Shown piece by piece: positions 20,331 to 30,135 of a stretch of DNA of 64,000 nt; position 1 is the first letter of the stretch, and each line of letters starts with the position of its first letter. The translations under genes were made by a program, and so were the position numbers. The stretch spans positions 434,001 to 498,000 of the forward strand of contig NZ_CP129964.1 in the NCBI RefSeq assembly GCF_030503675.1. The letters are read 5' to 3'. Under the pieces are notes generated by a model. That model had not been told where the DNA came from. It saw only the letters and a program-made list of their open reading frames with translations, and did no database searches. The DNA comes from Lutimonas zeaxanthinifaciens. GTDB lineage: Bacteria > Bacteroidota > Bacteroidia > Flavobacteriales > Flavobacteriaceae.

Positions 20331-21329
20331 ATGAAAGAAATTTTAAATCGTCTCATCAACCATGAGACCATATCGAAAAAGGAGGCCAAGGGCGTTTTGG
20401 TAAATATATCCAAAGGGGTTTACAATACCAGTCAGATCGCTTCATTTTTGACGGTTTATATGATGCGAAGCGTTTCAGTTGAAGAACTGGACGGATTCAG
20501 AGAGGCATTGCTGGAATTATGCCTTCCTGTAAATTTGTCTGATTTTGATGCTGTAGATCTGTGCGGAACCGGTGGTGATGGAAAAGATACATTTAATATC
20601 TCTACCCTATCTTCTTTTGTAACAGCGGGTGCCGGGGTTAAAGTGGCTAAACATGGTAATTACGGGGTATCATCTTCCTGCGGGTCTTCGAATGTTCTTG
20701 AACATTTAGGGATTAAATTCTCGAATGAAGAAGCATTTTTACAAAAGTCCATTGACCAGGCAGGGATCTGTATCTTACATGCACCCCTTTTTCATCCCGC
20801 GATGAAAAATGTTGCCCCTATTCGAAAAGAATTAGGTGTAAAAACTTTTTTCAATATGCTGGGACCTATGGTGAATCCTTCATTTCCAAAGAATCAAATG
20901 GTTGGGGTATTTAGCCTGGAACTGGCAAGAATGTACGGTTATTTGTACCAGACAACAGATAAAAACTATGCCATCTTACATGATCTGGCAGGTTATGATG
21001 AGATTTCCCTGACCAGCCAAACCAAGATGATCAGCAATAAAGAAGACAGGATTATAAATCCTACAGATTTGGGAATTTCCTCTTTAAAACAGGAAGATAT
21101 TCATGGAGGAAAAGGCGTAAAGGATAGCGCTGAGATATTTTTAAAGGTGCTCAATGGCCAAGGGACTGAGGCACAGAATAATGTTGTTTGTGCAAATGCG
21201 GGCCTTGCAATATCTGTTGTGAATAAAATAAGTCACAAAGAAGGTTTTGAGAAGGCCAGGGAAGCGTTGCTTTCAAAAGAGGCATTAAAAGCGTTTAAGA
21301 AACTTCATGATTTAAGTAAACTAAATTGA
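20331..21329 (+). CDS. trpD: Anthranilate phosphoribosyltransferase
   Basis: This 332-residue enzyme transfers phosphoribose from PRPP to anthranilate. The PRPP-binding glycine-rich motif DLCGTGGDGKDTFNIST and the block AKHGNYGVSSSCGSSNVLE are intact. FFNMLGPMVNP and the C-terminal NAGLAISV also match the family. Its stop overlaps the possible TTG start of trpC, so the two genes are probably translationally coupled. Confidence 0.95.
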   Translation: MKEILNRLINHETISKKEAKGVLVNISKGVYNTSQIASFLTVYMMRSVSVEELDGFREALLELCLPVNLSDFDAVDLCGTGGDGKDTFNISTLSSFVTAGAGVKVAKHGNYGVSSSCGSSNVLEHLGIKFSNEEAFLQKSIDQAGICILHAPLFHPAMKNVAPIRKELGVKTFFNMLGPMVNPSFPKNQMVGVFSLELARMYGYLYQTTDKNYAILHDLAGYDEISLTSQTKMISNKEDRIINPTDLGISSLKQEDIHGGKGVKDSAEIFLKVLNGQGTEAQNNVVCANAGLAISVVNKISHKEGFEKAREALLSKEALKAFKKLHDLSKLN

Positions 21330-21334
21330 GTAAG

Positions 21335-22123
21335 GTGAATATTCTTGATAAAATAGTCAAAGACAAATTAATTGAGGTAGAGGCAAAAAAGAAGTTACTG
21401 CCTTTATCCTTTCTGGTCACTTCCCCCTTAATGGAAAGAGAAACGTTTTCCATGTCTGAAAGCATTGCTGGTGGGAGTGGGATAATTACTGAATTCAAAA
21501 GAAGAAGCCCTTCAAGACAAGTAATCAACCAAAGCAACGGAATTATAGAAGTTGTAACCGGTTATCAAAAGGCAAAAGCTTCCGGAGTATCTGTCCTGAC
21601 CGACACCAAGTATTTTGGAGGAGCCCTGGATGATTTAATCCAGGCGAGGTCGGCACTGACGATTCCGGTTTTGCGTAAGGAGTTTATTATAGATCCCTAT
21701 CAGGTTTATGAAGCAAAAGCATTTGGCGCTGACACCATTTTACTGATTGCGGCAATACTTACAACGGAAGAAATTTCTTTACTGTCTCAACTGGCTTATC
21801 AGTTAGAGCTGGAGGTTCTTCTGGAGGTTCATAATCAGGAGGAGTTGGAAAAATCAGATCTTGGAAATGTTCATATGGTCGGGGTTAACAACAGGAACCT
21901 AAAAACATTTGAAGTCAGTCTGGAAACCAGTAAGAGCCTTGCCAGGTTGATACCTCAAGATAAAATTAAAATTTCTGAAAGCGGGATCAGTTCAGTTGAG
22001 GCTATCAGCAGTTTGAAGCAGTATGGGTTCAAAGGTTTTTTAATAGGAGAGAATTTTATGAAAACTAAGGATCCGGGTGCCGCGGCAGAACAGTTTTTAA
22101 AAGAACTCGAGAATGAAAGTTAA
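21335..22123 (+). CDS. trpC: Indole-3-glycerol phosphate synthase
   Basis: This enzyme closes the indole ring in tryptophan synthesis. The TIM-barrel motifs ITEFKRRSPSR, VSVLTDTKYFGG, VLRKEFIIDPYQ, VGVNNRNLKTFEV and KISESGISS are present. The start is uncertain. A TTG at 21326 overlaps the trpD stop, but the GTG at 21335 gives the usual N-terminus (M)NILDKIV, so it is preferred here, giving 262 residues. The C-terminus overlaps trpF by 11 bases. Confidence 0.94.
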   Translation: MNILDKIVKDKLIEVEAKKKLLPLSFLVTSPLMERETFSMSESIAGGSGIITEFKRRSPSRQVINQSNGIIEVVTGYQKAKASGVSVLTDTKYFGGALDDLIQARSALTIPVLRKEFIIDPYQVYEAKAFGADTILLIAAILTTEEISLLSQLAYQLELEVLLEVHNQEELEKSDLGNVHMVGVNNRNLKTFEVSLETSKSLARLIPQDKIKISESGISSVEAISSLKQYGFKGFLIGENFMKTKDPGAAAEQFLKELENES

Positions 22124-22745
22124 GGTTTGTGGTTTGAAATATGAGGACAATATCAAGTCGGTTTCCATGTTGAATCCGAACTATATGGGTTTCATATTTT
22201 ATCAAGGATCCAGACGAAATTTTGGCGGGGAGATACCTGTGATTGACAAAAAGATAAAGAAAGTAGGAGTGTTTGTGAATGAAGAGTTTGAGAAGATCAG
22301 AGAACTTGTTGAAAAATATCAACTCGATGCCATACAATTGCACGGAGATGAGTCGGCATCAGATTGTGGCCATATCAGGAGGGAACTTCCGGAGCTAGAA
22401 CTCATAAAGGCTTTTGCCATGTCCGGTTCATTTGAGTTCGGTCAACTGGAAGAATATCTGGAAAGCTGTGATTATTTTTTATTCGACACCAAAGGAAAAG
22501 AGAGAGGTGGCAATGGAACTTTGTTCGATTGGACAATACTGGAGGAATACCCCTATCAAAAACCGTTTTTTTTAAGTGGAGGAATTGGTACGGATGAGAT
22601 CCCGGCGCTTAAGAGTTTTTTGCGGTCAGAATCAGCAACATTTTGTCAGGTGATCGATGTAAACAGCAAGTTTGAAATCGAACCCGGGCTTAAGAAAACA
22701 GAGGAGTTAAAAAGATTTTTAGAATTTATAGAAAAAGAGAAATAG
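22113..22745 (+). CDS. trpF: Phosphoribosylanthranilate isomerase
   Basis: A 210-residue TIM-barrel isomerase acting between TrpD and TrpC. The N-terminus MKVKVCGLKYEDNI carries the catalytic cysteine. Other matches are NYMGFIFYQGSRRN, DAIQLHGDES, LFDTKGKERGGNGTLFDW and PFFLSGGIG. It overlaps trpC by 11 bases and abuts trpB with no gap. It is a separate protein, not a TrpC-TrpF fusion. Confidence 0.94.
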   Translation: MKVKVCGLKYEDNIKSVSMLNPNYMGFIFYQGSRRNFGGEIPVIDKKIKKVGVFVNEEFEKIRELVEKYQLDAIQLHGDESASDCGHIRRELPELELIKAFAMSGSFEFGQLEEYLESCDYFLFDTKGKERGGNGTLFDWTILEEYPYQKPFFLSGGIGTDEIPALKSFLRSESATFCQVIDVNSKFEIEPGLKKTEELKRFLEFIEKEK

Positions 22746-23933
22746 ATGAAAAAGACGTATCACGCTGATGAAAAGGGTTATTATGGGAACTTTGGAGGCT
22801 CATTTGTACCCGAAATGCTTTACCCGAATATGGAAACGCTTCAGAATTCCTATTTGGAGATCATGAATGAGCCTTCGTTCAAGGAAGAGTTCAATGCGCT
22901 TTTGAAGGATTATGTAGGAAGGCCCTCTCCTTTATATTTTGCTAAAAGATTATCCTCAAAATATGGGACACGTATTTATTTAAAGCGGGAAGACCTTAAC
23001 CATACCGGGGCTCACAAGATCAATAACACAATTGGCCAGATCCTTCTGGCAAAGCGCCTGGGCAAGAAAAGAATTATTGCCGAAACAGGTGCAGGCCAGC
23101 ATGGAGTTGCCACAGCTACGGTATGTGCCCTTGCGGGAATGGAGTGTACTGTTTATATGGGTGAGATCGATATTGCAAGGCAGGCACCAAATGTTGCCAG
23201 AATGAAAATGCTGGGAGCAACCGTAGTGGCTGCCACTTCCGGAAGTAAAACCTTAAAAGATGCCACCAATGAGGCCATCAGGGCATGGATCAATGATCCT
23301 GTAGAGATCCATTATATAATAGGTTCCGTAGTCGGTTTCCATCCTTACCCCGATATGGTTGCGAGATTTCAGTCTGTTATTTCAGAAGAAATGAAATGGC
23401 AGCTTATGGAAAAAGAGGGGACAGAGAACCCTGATTATGTTATCGCGTGTGTGGGCGGAGGCAGTAATGCGGCAGGAGCTTTTTATCATTATCTCGACCG
23501 GGAGGATGTGAAACTTGTGGCCGTTGAGGCTTCAGGAAAAGGAGTCGACTCGGGAGAATCGGCCGCCACGAGCGTTTTAGGGAAAGAGGGAATCATTCAC
23601 GGAAGCAAAACCCTTTTAATGCAAACGGAAGACGGGCAGATCATTGAGCCTTATTCGATTTCTGCAGGACTGGATTACCCGGGGGTTGGGCCTCAGCATG
23701 CTTATCTGTTTACATCGGGAAGAGCTGAATTCCTCAACGCGACGGATGATGAAGCCATGAAGGCCGGCCTCGAATTGTCTGAACTGGAAGGGATTATTCC
23801 GGCAATAGAGACTTCTCATGCGCTTGCAGTTCTTTCTAAAATGAAATTTAAGAAGGATGATATTGTGGTTGTTAACTTATCAGGAAGAGGAGACAAGGAT
23901 CTCAGCACCTATATCAACTACTTTAACTTATAG
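22746..23933 (+). CDS. trpB: Tryptophan synthase beta chain
   Basis: This 395-residue PLP enzyme condenses indole and serine to tryptophan. The PLP lysine is in [14 protein letters not shown]. The phosphate loop is [12 protein letters not shown], and [15 protein letters not shown] is typical of TrpB1. The N-terminus [13 protein letters not shown] is also characteristic. It works as an alpha2-beta2 complex with TrpA, encoded 58 bases downstream. Confidence 0.96.
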   Translation: MKKTYHADEKGYYGNFGGSFVPEMLYPNMETLQNSYLEIMNEPSFKEEFNALLKDYVGRPSPLYFAKRLSSKYGTRIYLKREDLNHTGAHKINNTIGQILLAKRLGKKRIIAETGAGQHGVATATVCALAGMECTVYMGEIDIARQAPNVARMKMLGATVVAATSGSKTLKDATNEAIRAWINDPVEIHYIIGSVVGFHPYPDMVARFQSVISEEMKWQLMEKEGTENPDYVIACVGGGSNAAGAFYHYLDREDVKLVAVEASGKGVDSGESAATSVLGKEGIIHGSKTLLMQTEDGQIIEPYSISAGLDYPGVGPQHAYLFTSGRAEFLNATDDEAMKAGLELSELEGIIPAIETSHALAVLSKMKFKKDDIVVVNLSGRGDKDLSTYINYFNL

Positions 23934-23991
23934 AAACAGATATTATTATTTACGGAATTAACATCGCAGAATTCATATCCGAAGAATAAAA

Positions 23992-24807
23992 ATGAACAAA
24001 ATGAACAGAATAGAAGAAAAACTGGCAATCCATGCCAGCAGCGGAAAAGAACCAAAGAAGTTACTTTCAATATATTTTACGGCGGGTTATCCTGAACTAG
24101 ATGATACTGTTAGTGTGATCAAGAAATTAGAAGCGTCAGGTGTAGACATGATAGAGATCGGATTACCTTTTTCGGATCCTCTGGCTGACGGCCCAACCAT
24201 TCAGGACAGTAGCACACAGGCGCTGAATAACGGTATGACCACAGAAAAGCTTTTTGAACAACTTTCTTCTATTCGAAAAGAGGTGGAAATCCCGTTATTG
24301 ATCATGGGATATTTTAATCCAATGTTGCAATACGGCATCGAAGAATTTTGTCAGAAGTGTGCAGAAACAGGAATTGACGGCCTGATCATTCCGGACCTCC
24401 CGGTTGATGTCTTTCATCGGGAATATATGGAAATCTTCGACAAACACGGACTGTATAACGTATTCCTTATAACCCCCCAGACCTCAGACGAGAGAATTAA
24501 ATATATTGACAGTATATCAAAAGGGTTCATATATATGGTAAGTTCGGCGAGCACCACCGGGGCAAAAAATTCATTTGGGACACAGCAGGATGAATATTTT
24601 GAACGAATCAAAAACCTGGAACTGGATACGCCTCAGATTGTTGGATTTGGAATTTCAAATTACGATACGTTTCTTAAGGCTACGGCTCATGCCAACGGTG
24701 CCATTGTGGGATCCGCTTTTGTAAAATTCCTGAAAGAGAATTCCATCTCAAAGATTCCTGAGTTTATAAACCAGATCAAAGAGCCATCTCATTTGTCAGA
24801 AAGTTAA
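23992..24807 (+). CDS. trpA: Tryptophan synthase alpha chain
   Basis: This subunit cleaves indole-3-glycerol phosphate to indole and passes it to TrpB. The length is 271 residues. The catalytic glutamate and aspartate lie in MIEIGLPFSDPLADGPTIQ and GIDGLIIPDLP. The phosphate-binding part is VGFGISN and GAIVGSAFVKFL. Starts at 23992 (MNKMNR) and 24001 (MNRIEE) are both possible. It is the last gene of the trp operon. A sensor kinase gene with its own -7 element follows. Confidence 0.95.
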   Translation: MNKMNRIEEKLAIHASSGKEPKKLLSIYFTAGYPELDDTVSVIKKLEASGVDMIEIGLPFSDPLADGPTIQDSSTQALNNGMTTEKLFEQLSSIRKEVEIPLLIMGYFNPMLQYGIEEFCQKCAETGIDGLIIPDLPVDVFHREYMEIFDKHGLYNVFLITPQTSDERIKYIDSISKGFIYMVSSASTTGAKNSFGTQQDEYFERIKNLELDTPQIVGFGISNYDTFLKATAHANGAIVGSAFVKFLKENSISKIPEFINQIKEPSHLSES

Positions 24808-24886
24808 GATCCGAGTTAACAGTTTGGTAATGTATTGTTAATCGTTGTTTAATTGTTCACAGGGTAGATGAAATGACAATTAGATT

Positions 24887-24894
24887 TAATTTTG
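24887..24894 (+). promoter_or_regulatory. -7 element (TAATTTTG) for the sensor kinase pair
   Basis: A full TAnnTTTG match 33 bases before the TTG start of the kinase gene. The predicted transcript opens with a mini-frame MQNKLSF (24908-24931) whose stop codon overlaps that TTG. Confidence 0.5.
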
Positions 24895-24927
24895 CAGAAT
24901 TAGAATCATGCAAAATAAACTATCATT

Positions 24928-26703
24928 TTGATCCTGTTTGGAAAATTGGAATATCGCAAAAAGATCTTCATCTATCTATCGTTGATATTCATCGTTTTTA
25001 CAATTTTTGTATTGTTGTTTCAATACAAGAGAGAGCGTGATTTCAAAAGGGATCAAATAGAGATAAGCCTTAACAACATTGCCGAACTTACCCACAGCTA
25101 CATTGACAGGAAAGGGTTAAGTGAAATGAGTGATTACGCAGCTCTTGATTCTCTGTTTCTTTATGTTTTAAAGGAGAATATAAGAGTAACCGTGCTGGAT
25201 CACAAAGGAAAAGTGCTCTATGATTCGGAGGTTAGTGAGGTTACTGAAATGGAGAATCACCTTCACAGGCCGGAAATTCAGAAGGCTTTAAAATCGGGGC
25301 AAGGCTCCAACATTAGGGAGTCGGCTACCACGGGTTACGAATATTATTACTACGCAAAATATTACCGGGATATGTATGTACGTACAGCCGCTCATTATGA
25401 CGTGGAAGTAAGGAATTTTCTGGTCGTGGAAAAGCTGTTTATATTTTATCTTGTTTCGCTGTTTCTTGTAACATGGCTGTTCATTAGTATTATCACAAAA
25501 AACTTAAGCAGCGCCTTGTTTAAATTAAAAGATTTTGCCACAAAATTGGGGCATGGCGAGGAAATCAAAGAAAAAGTCGAGTTTCCAAAGGGTGAATTTG
25601 GTGAGATCAGTAAACAGATCGCTGATATATATGATAAGCTTACTGCCGCAAAAGGAAAAATTGAAATAGAAAAAAATAAGTTGTATTCTCACCTTATTGC
25701 ACTTAACGAGGGAATTGCTTTTTATACACCTGATAAAAAGAGAATCCTCAGGAATAATCATTTCATACAGTACCTGAATATCATCTCAGGGGATAAGAAT
25801 ATTTCTGAAGAGGAAATTTTTAAGGTTCCGGAATTTAAAACCTTAAACAAGTTTTTGGAAAAGCACCTCAATGCTGAAAATGGTATTGATAAGAATAATC
25901 TCCCGAGCCTGGAGGAGGAGGTTCACAAAGATAAAAGAACGTTTACTGTTCATACGATCATTTTTGCCGACAGAAGTTTTGAGATTGTCATCAGGGATAT
26001 CACCAAACTTGAAAAGCAGAAAAAATTAAAAGAAGAGATTACTTCGAATATTGCACACGAACTTAAGACTCCTATCACTATCATATTAGGTTATCTCGAG
26101 TTGTTAAAGGAGAATAACCTTTCAAAGGAGGATCAGGGCAAATACGTGGAAAACGCCTACAGACAGTCTGAGAGGCTTTCCGATCTTATCAAAGATATTT
26201 CGCTGCTCCAAAAGATGTCGGAAGCCAGGGATCTTTTCAAATTCGAATTGTTGAATTTGAACGAATTAATTTATGAAGTCAAAGATTCTCTGGGGCTGAG
26301 CCTGACTGAAAAGGATATAAAAGTAAATATTCGTTTGTCAAAACCCATTCTGATCAGCGGGAATCGTTCCCTGCTTGTTTCGGTGTTTTTCAACCTTTTT
26401 GACAACGCCATTAAATACGGTGGTAATGGAATTGAGATCACCTTGAATAATTATCTGGAGGATTCGAACTTTTTCTACTTCTCTTTTTCCAATACAGGGA
26501 ACAGTATTGATGAAAAACATTTCTTGCGTGTTTTTGAACGCTTCTACCGTGTAGATGAGGATCGCTCGAGGCCTAAAGGCGGCACCGGATTGGGCCTTTC
26601 CATTGTTAAAAATGCCATTCAGTTGCACGGGGGTGAGATCACGGTAAAGAATCTGAATCAAGGTGGAGTCGAGTTTCTTTTTACCCTCGCCAAATCTTCC
26701 TGA
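24928..26703 (+). CDS. Membrane sensor histidine kinase (HAMP-HisKA-HATPase)
   Basis: A 591-residue sensor. Membrane segments lie at about residues 12-31 and 170-190, with a periplasmic sensor part between, and a HAMP-like linker follows. The HisKA box SNIAHELKTPITIILGYLELL has His377. The ATP-binding domain shows VFFNLFDNAIKYGGNG, RFYRVDEDRSRPKGGTGLGL and SIVKNAIQLHGG. The architecture resembles PhoR/ResE-type kinases. The start is a TTG at 24928; the only nearby ATG (24908) opens a short mini-frame. No response regulator gene is adjacent; the next gene is another kinase. Confidence 0.9.
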   Translation: MILFGKLEYRKKIFIYLSLIFIVFTIFVLLFQYKRERDFKRDQIEISLNNIAELTHSYIDRKGLSEMSDYAALDSLFLYVLKENIRVTVLDHKGKVLYDSEVSEVTEMENHLHRPEIQKALKSGQGSNIRESATTGYEYYYYAKYYRDMYVRTAAHYDVEVRNFLVVEKLFIFYLVSLFLVTWLFISIITKNLSSALFKLKDFATKLGHGEEIKEKVEFPKGEFGEISKQIADIYDKLTAAKGKIEIEKNKLYSHLIALNEGIAFYTPDKKRILRNNHFIQYLNIISGDKNISEEEIFKVPEFKTLNKFLEKHLNAENGIDKNNLPSLEEEVHKDKRTFTVHTIIFADRSFEIVIRDITKLEKQKKLKEEITSNIAHELKTPITIILGYLELLKENNLSKEDQGKYVENAYRQSERLSDLIKDISLLQKMSEARDLFKFELLNLNELIYEVKDSLGLSLTEKDIKVNIRLSKPILISGNRSLLVSVFFNLFDNAIKYGGNGIEITLNNYLEDSNFFYFSFSNTGNSIDEKHFLRVFERFYRVDEDRSRPKGGTGLGLSIVKNAIQLHGGEITVKNLNQGGVEFLFTLAKSS

Positions 26704-26753
26704 TTTAGGCATGGAAATGCTTTTTTGAATTTACTATCTTTACCGAAAAAGCA

Positions 26754-28217
26754 ATGACCCCAATCAATAAGTTATCACTAAGGACCAGGATCTTTATAGC
26801 AATGATCTTTATTGTTGTGATTGCTTCTATACTCATCGCAGCCGTCACTATTTATCAGTTCAATGAACAGGCTGAGGACTATCATATTAAAAGGCTTGAA
26901 CGCAAAGAAGAAGCCATCAAGGCCGCAATTGCCTATGAGTTACTGAGAGACTCGATCGATGCTTTTGAAACGGTTTCTCTTCCGATTATCCTGGAAAAAA
27001 AACTCAATGAAATTTCAGACATTCATAACCTGGATATCAACATTTACAACTTAAAAGGGGAGCTTCTCAAAAGCTCTTATGTCCAGAACCCTACGGATAC
27101 GACCGATACAAACCTGTCAGGTGATATCATGAAGCGCATTATTTTCAATCCTGATCACAGGCTTGTCGTTCAAAAGTCTTCTGCAGACGGAACGAAATTT
27201 AAGTCTTCATTTTCTTATCTTATTGGATCATATAATCAGGAAGTCGGTATCATAGGCGTACCTTACAAACAGGATAACACCTTTCAGGAACAAGAATTGA
27301 AAGAGTTTTTGGAACGGCTTTCAGTAGTATATCTTTTAATATTTTTTATAGGAATCGTTCTTGCATATTTCCTTTCCAAGTATATAACGAAATCACTTGA
27401 AAATGTAAGTAGAAAAATGAGGCAGACGACTGTGGAAAAAACCAATGAAAAGATAATTCTGGATGACGCAAGCCAGGAGATCCTTAACCTTGTGGATTCT
27501 TATAACAGTATGATCGATGAAATTGAAGATTCAGCAGTAAAACTGGCTCAAAGTGAAAGGAAACATGCCTGGAGAGAGATGGCAAAGCAAGTGGCTCATG
27601 AAATAAAGAATCCGTTGACTCCCATGCGATTAACGGTCCAGAGTTTTGCTCATAATTTTGATGCTGAAGACCCTGATTTTGAGTCTAAATTGCAGGAATT
27701 TTGTGATACTTTAATTCAGCAGATTGATATTATGAGTGAGATAGCTTCAGCTTTTTCGAATTTTGCTGAAATGCCCACAGCGAATAAAGAGAAGTTGAAT
27801 ATCGTTGAAGAGGTAAAAAAGGCCCTTGATATTTTCCATGAACCTTATATACGATATCATCCCGATAAAAAAGAAATTACGGCCCGGGTGGATAAAATTC
27901 AGTTAACAAGAATTATTACTAATCTGGTAACCAATGCAATACATGCTCTTGAAAATACTGAGAACCCTGAAATAAATGTCAAGGTTTTCGAAACTCAAGA
28001 GGAAGTGTTTATAGACGTGGAGGACAATGGCAAGGGAATAGAAAAGGAGGATTCATCTAAAATCTTTGAGCCTAAATTCACAACAAAATCAAGTGGTATG
28101 GGCTTGGGCCTTCCTATGGTAAAAAATATTGTTGAAGCATATAACGGCAAAATTTCATTTACCTCAGGCAAGATGGGAAAAACCGTATTTTCAGTATCTT
28201 TACCTAAAGACAATTAG
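26754..28217 (+). CDS. Membrane sensor histidine kinase, NtrY-like
   Basis: A 487-residue sensor with membrane segments at about residues 12-33 and 190-210 and a HAMP region. The phospho-acceptor box WREMAKQVAHEIKNPLTPMRL (His282) is of the NtrY/NtrB type, not the PhoR type of the preceding kinase. The ATP-binding part is VTNAIHALENTEN, VEDNGKGIEKED and SSGMGLGLPMVKNIVEAYNG. It follows the first kinase after 50 bases on the same strand. The partner regulator is not in the window. Confidence 0.9.
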   Translation: MTPINKLSLRTRIFIAMIFIVVIASILIAAVTIYQFNEQAEDYHIKRLERKEEAIKAAIAYELLRDSIDAFETVSLPIILEKKLNEISDIHNLDINIYNLKGELLKSSYVQNPTDTTDTNLSGDIMKRIIFNPDHRLVVQKSSADGTKFKSSFSYLIGSYNQEVGIIGVPYKQDNTFQEQELKEFLERLSVVYLLIFFIGIVLAYFLSKYITKSLENVSRKMRQTTVEKTNEKIILDDASQEILNLVDSYNSMIDEIEDSAVKLAQSERKHAWREMAKQVAHEIKNPLTPMRLTVQSFAHNFDAEDPDFESKLQEFCDTLIQQIDIMSEIASAFSNFAEMPTANKEKLNIVEEVKKALDIFHEPYIRYHPDKKEITARVDKIQLTRIITNLVTNAIHALENTENPEINVKVFETQEEVFIDVEDNGKGIEKEDSSKIFEPKFTTKSSGMGLGLPMVKNIVEAYNGKISFTSGKMGKTVFSVSLPKDN

Positions 28218-28232
28218 AATTAATTACTTTTT

Positions 28233-29006
28233 ATGGCATATCAAAATATTATAGCAGAGCACGAGGATCATCTTGGTTTTATAACTATTGAGAGACCAAA
28301 AAAACTCAATGCATTAAACAAAGCTACGATTGAAGAATTGAGTGATGCTTTCAAGGTGCTGGAGGCGGATTCAGATATAAGAGCAATTATTATTACCGGA
28401 AGCGGTGAAAAAGCTTTTGTTGCAGGTGCTGATATCTCTGAGTTTTCAGATTTTGATGTGCAAGAAGGAAAAGAACTTGCTGAAAAGGGTCAAACCATGC
28501 TTTTTGATCTGGTTTCTGAACTTTCAACTCCGGTTATTGCTGCAGTAAACGGATTTGCTTTAGGTGGAGGACTTGAACTTGCCATGGCCTGTCATATTAG
28601 AGTTAGCAGTGAAAATGCAAGGATGGGTCTTCCCGAAGTTTCACTTGGGCTGATACCGGGATATGGAGGGACACAAAGGCTTACTCAACTGGTCGGTAAG
28701 GGGAAAGCCCTTGAGATGATCACCACCGGAGGAATGATATCGGCTGAGGATGCCTTAAAATGGGGATTGGTAAATTATGTAGTGCCCCAGGAACAGCTTA
28801 TGGATTTTTGCGAAAAACTTGGTGACAATATTGCGAAGAATTCCCCAAATGCCATAAAAGCGGCTATTAAAGCCGTTAATGCCAATGTGAAAGAATCCGT
28901 TGACGGGTTTAAGGTGGAAATCGAAGAATTTGGCAATTGTTTTGGGACAAAGGACTTTGAAGAAGGGACCACCGCGTTTCTGGAAAAGCGGAAACCAAAC
29001 TTCTAA
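28233..29006 (+). CDS. Enoyl-CoA hydratase/isomerase family protein
   Basis: A 257-residue crotonase-fold enzyme, probably hydrating short enoyl-CoA thioesters in fatty-acid or amino-acid breakdown. The oxyanion-hole segments are AFVAGADISEF and FALGGGLELAMACHIR. The two catalytic glutamates of true hydratases are both present, in GGGLELAMA and LPEVSLGLIPGYGGTQRL. It lies 15 bases after the NtrY-like kinase on the same strand. The exact substrate cannot be fixed from sequence. Confidence 0.92.
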   Translation: MAYQNIIAEHEDHLGFITIERPKKLNALNKATIEELSDAFKVLEADSDIRAIIITGSGEKAFVAGADISEFSDFDVQEGKELAEKGQTMLFDLVSELSTPVIAAVNGFALGGGLELAMACHIRVSSENARMGLPEVSLGLIPGYGGTQRLTQLVGKGKALEMITTGGMISAEDALKWGLVNYVVPQEQLMDFCEKLGDNIAKNSPNAIKAAIKAVNANVKESVDGFKVEIEEFGNCFGTKDFEEGTTAFLEKRKPNF

Positions 29007-29021
29007 GATAATAAGGTAAGG

Positions 29022-29684
29022 TTATTTTTTTCCTTCCCATTCCTGATAAAACTGTTCGAGGTATAATTTCATAAACTGATGTCTCTCCTCGGCGAGTTTT
29101 TGACCTGTTTCTGTGTTCATCATATCTTTCAGAAGCAACAGTTTTTCATAAAAATGATTGATCGTGGGAGCCTTACTTTTTTTATAGGTTTCCTTATCCA
29201 TGTTTAGATTGGGGTCTATCTCCGGGTCGTAAAGGGACCGGTTTTTGAATCCGCCATAATTAAAGGCCCGAGCTATCCCTATGGCCCCGATAGCATCCAG
29301 ACGGTCCGCGTCCTGAATGATTTTTAACTCCGGAGATTCAAATACAGTTTCATTATTTTGGCCAAGACTTGATTTGAAAGAAACATAGTTGATAATGTTC
29401 TTGATATGTTCAATGATCTCCTCTTTGACACCATGATCCTTTAGGAATTCCTCCGCTTTTTTGGGACCGACGGTCTCATCTCCGTCGTAAAATTTAGCAT
29501 CGGCTATGTCATGAAGCAAAGCTCCCAGTTCTACGATAAAAGGATCTGTATTTTCACCGTTTGCAATGTGTAGGGCGTTACGACGGACTCTTTCAATATG
29601 GAACCAGTCATGGCCACCTTCTGCGTCGTGAAGTGTTTTTTTCACAAAATTTTCGGTGAGCCTGATCAATTCTTTTTTATCCAT
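29022..29684 (-). CDS. HD domain phosphohydrolase
   Basis: A 220-residue metal-dependent phosphohydrolase of the HD superfamily (YedJ/PDEase-like). The first motif is GGHDWFHIERVRRNAL. The HD pair is in LGALLHDIADAKFYDGDE, and the last aspartate is in IIQDADRLDAIGAIGIAR. The ATG at 29684 (MDKKELIRLTENFVKKTL) is preferred; an upstream in-frame ATG at 29783 would run through the terminator of the neighbouring gene. The substrate is unknown. Confidence 0.9.
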   Translation of the reverse strand: MDKKELIRLTENFVKKTLHDAEGGHDWFHIERVRRNALHIANGENTDPFIVELGALLHDIADAKFYDGDETVGPKKAEEFLKDHGVKEEIIEHIKNIINYVSFKSSLGQNNETVFESPELKIIQDADRLDAIGAIGIARAFNYGGFKNRSLYDPEIDPNLNMDKETYKKSKAPTINHFYEKLLLLKDMMNTETGQKLAEERHQFMKLYLEQFYQEWEGKK

Positions 29685-29697
29685 AATGCAAAATAAA

Positions 29698-29723
29698 AAA
29701 ACCTCTCGATTAAAAGAGGTTTT
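29698..29723 (-). terminator. Terminator of the small lipoprotein gene
   Basis: A 9-bp stem, AAAACCTCT/AGAGGTTTT, with an 8-base loop is followed on the minus strand by TTTTTTATTT. It lies just past the stop of the gene at 29744-30130. Confidence 0.75.
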
Positions 29724-29743
29724 GTTAAAAGCTTTTGTCAAAT

Positions 29744-30130
29744 TTAATTTGAGAACACTCCTGTACATTTTCCATCGACACAATCAATACGGCTTGGTGG
29801 CATGGCCATAAAGCAATCAGATTGTATACTGTATTTTACATTGTAGGCTTTCTCAAGTTCATTGAGATCTTCAATTTTGGCCAAAAAATCAACCACCTCA
29901 ATAGAATTTGAGTAGACGATATATTCCCAAAACCCACCGCATGGTTTGGCCCCGATTCCTACACTATAACATCTGTAATCTCCCGTACATACCGAAGTAT
30001 CAGCAATGCTCTTGATTTCCGTCTTTAAACTATCAATCTTTGCTTTTTCTGTTTCCTGTTTTGTGATCCTAACAGAATCATTGCAGTAAACAGTTAAAAA
30101 GATCAGAAGCGAAAAAAGTAACTTCATCAT
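29744..30130 (-). CDS. Hypothetical small lipoprotein
   Basis: A 128-residue protein. The N-terminus MMKLLFSLLIFLTVYCNDS is a lipoprotein signal with a cysteine near residue 16. The mature part has six further cysteines (CTGDYRCYS, KPCGG, SDCF, DCVDGKC), which suggests disulfides outside the cytoplasm. No family was recognised. It lies six bases past the stop of the upstream bacilliredoxin gene, so it may be co-transcribed with it. Confidence 0.75.
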   Translation of the reverse strand: MMKLLFSLLIFLTVYCNDSVRITKQETEKAKIDSLKTEIKSIADTSVCTGDYRCYSVGIGAKPCGGFWEYIVYSNSIEVVDFLAKIEDLNELEKAYNVKYSIQSDCFMAMPPSRIDCVDGKCTGVFSN

Positions 30131-30135
30131 CTAAA

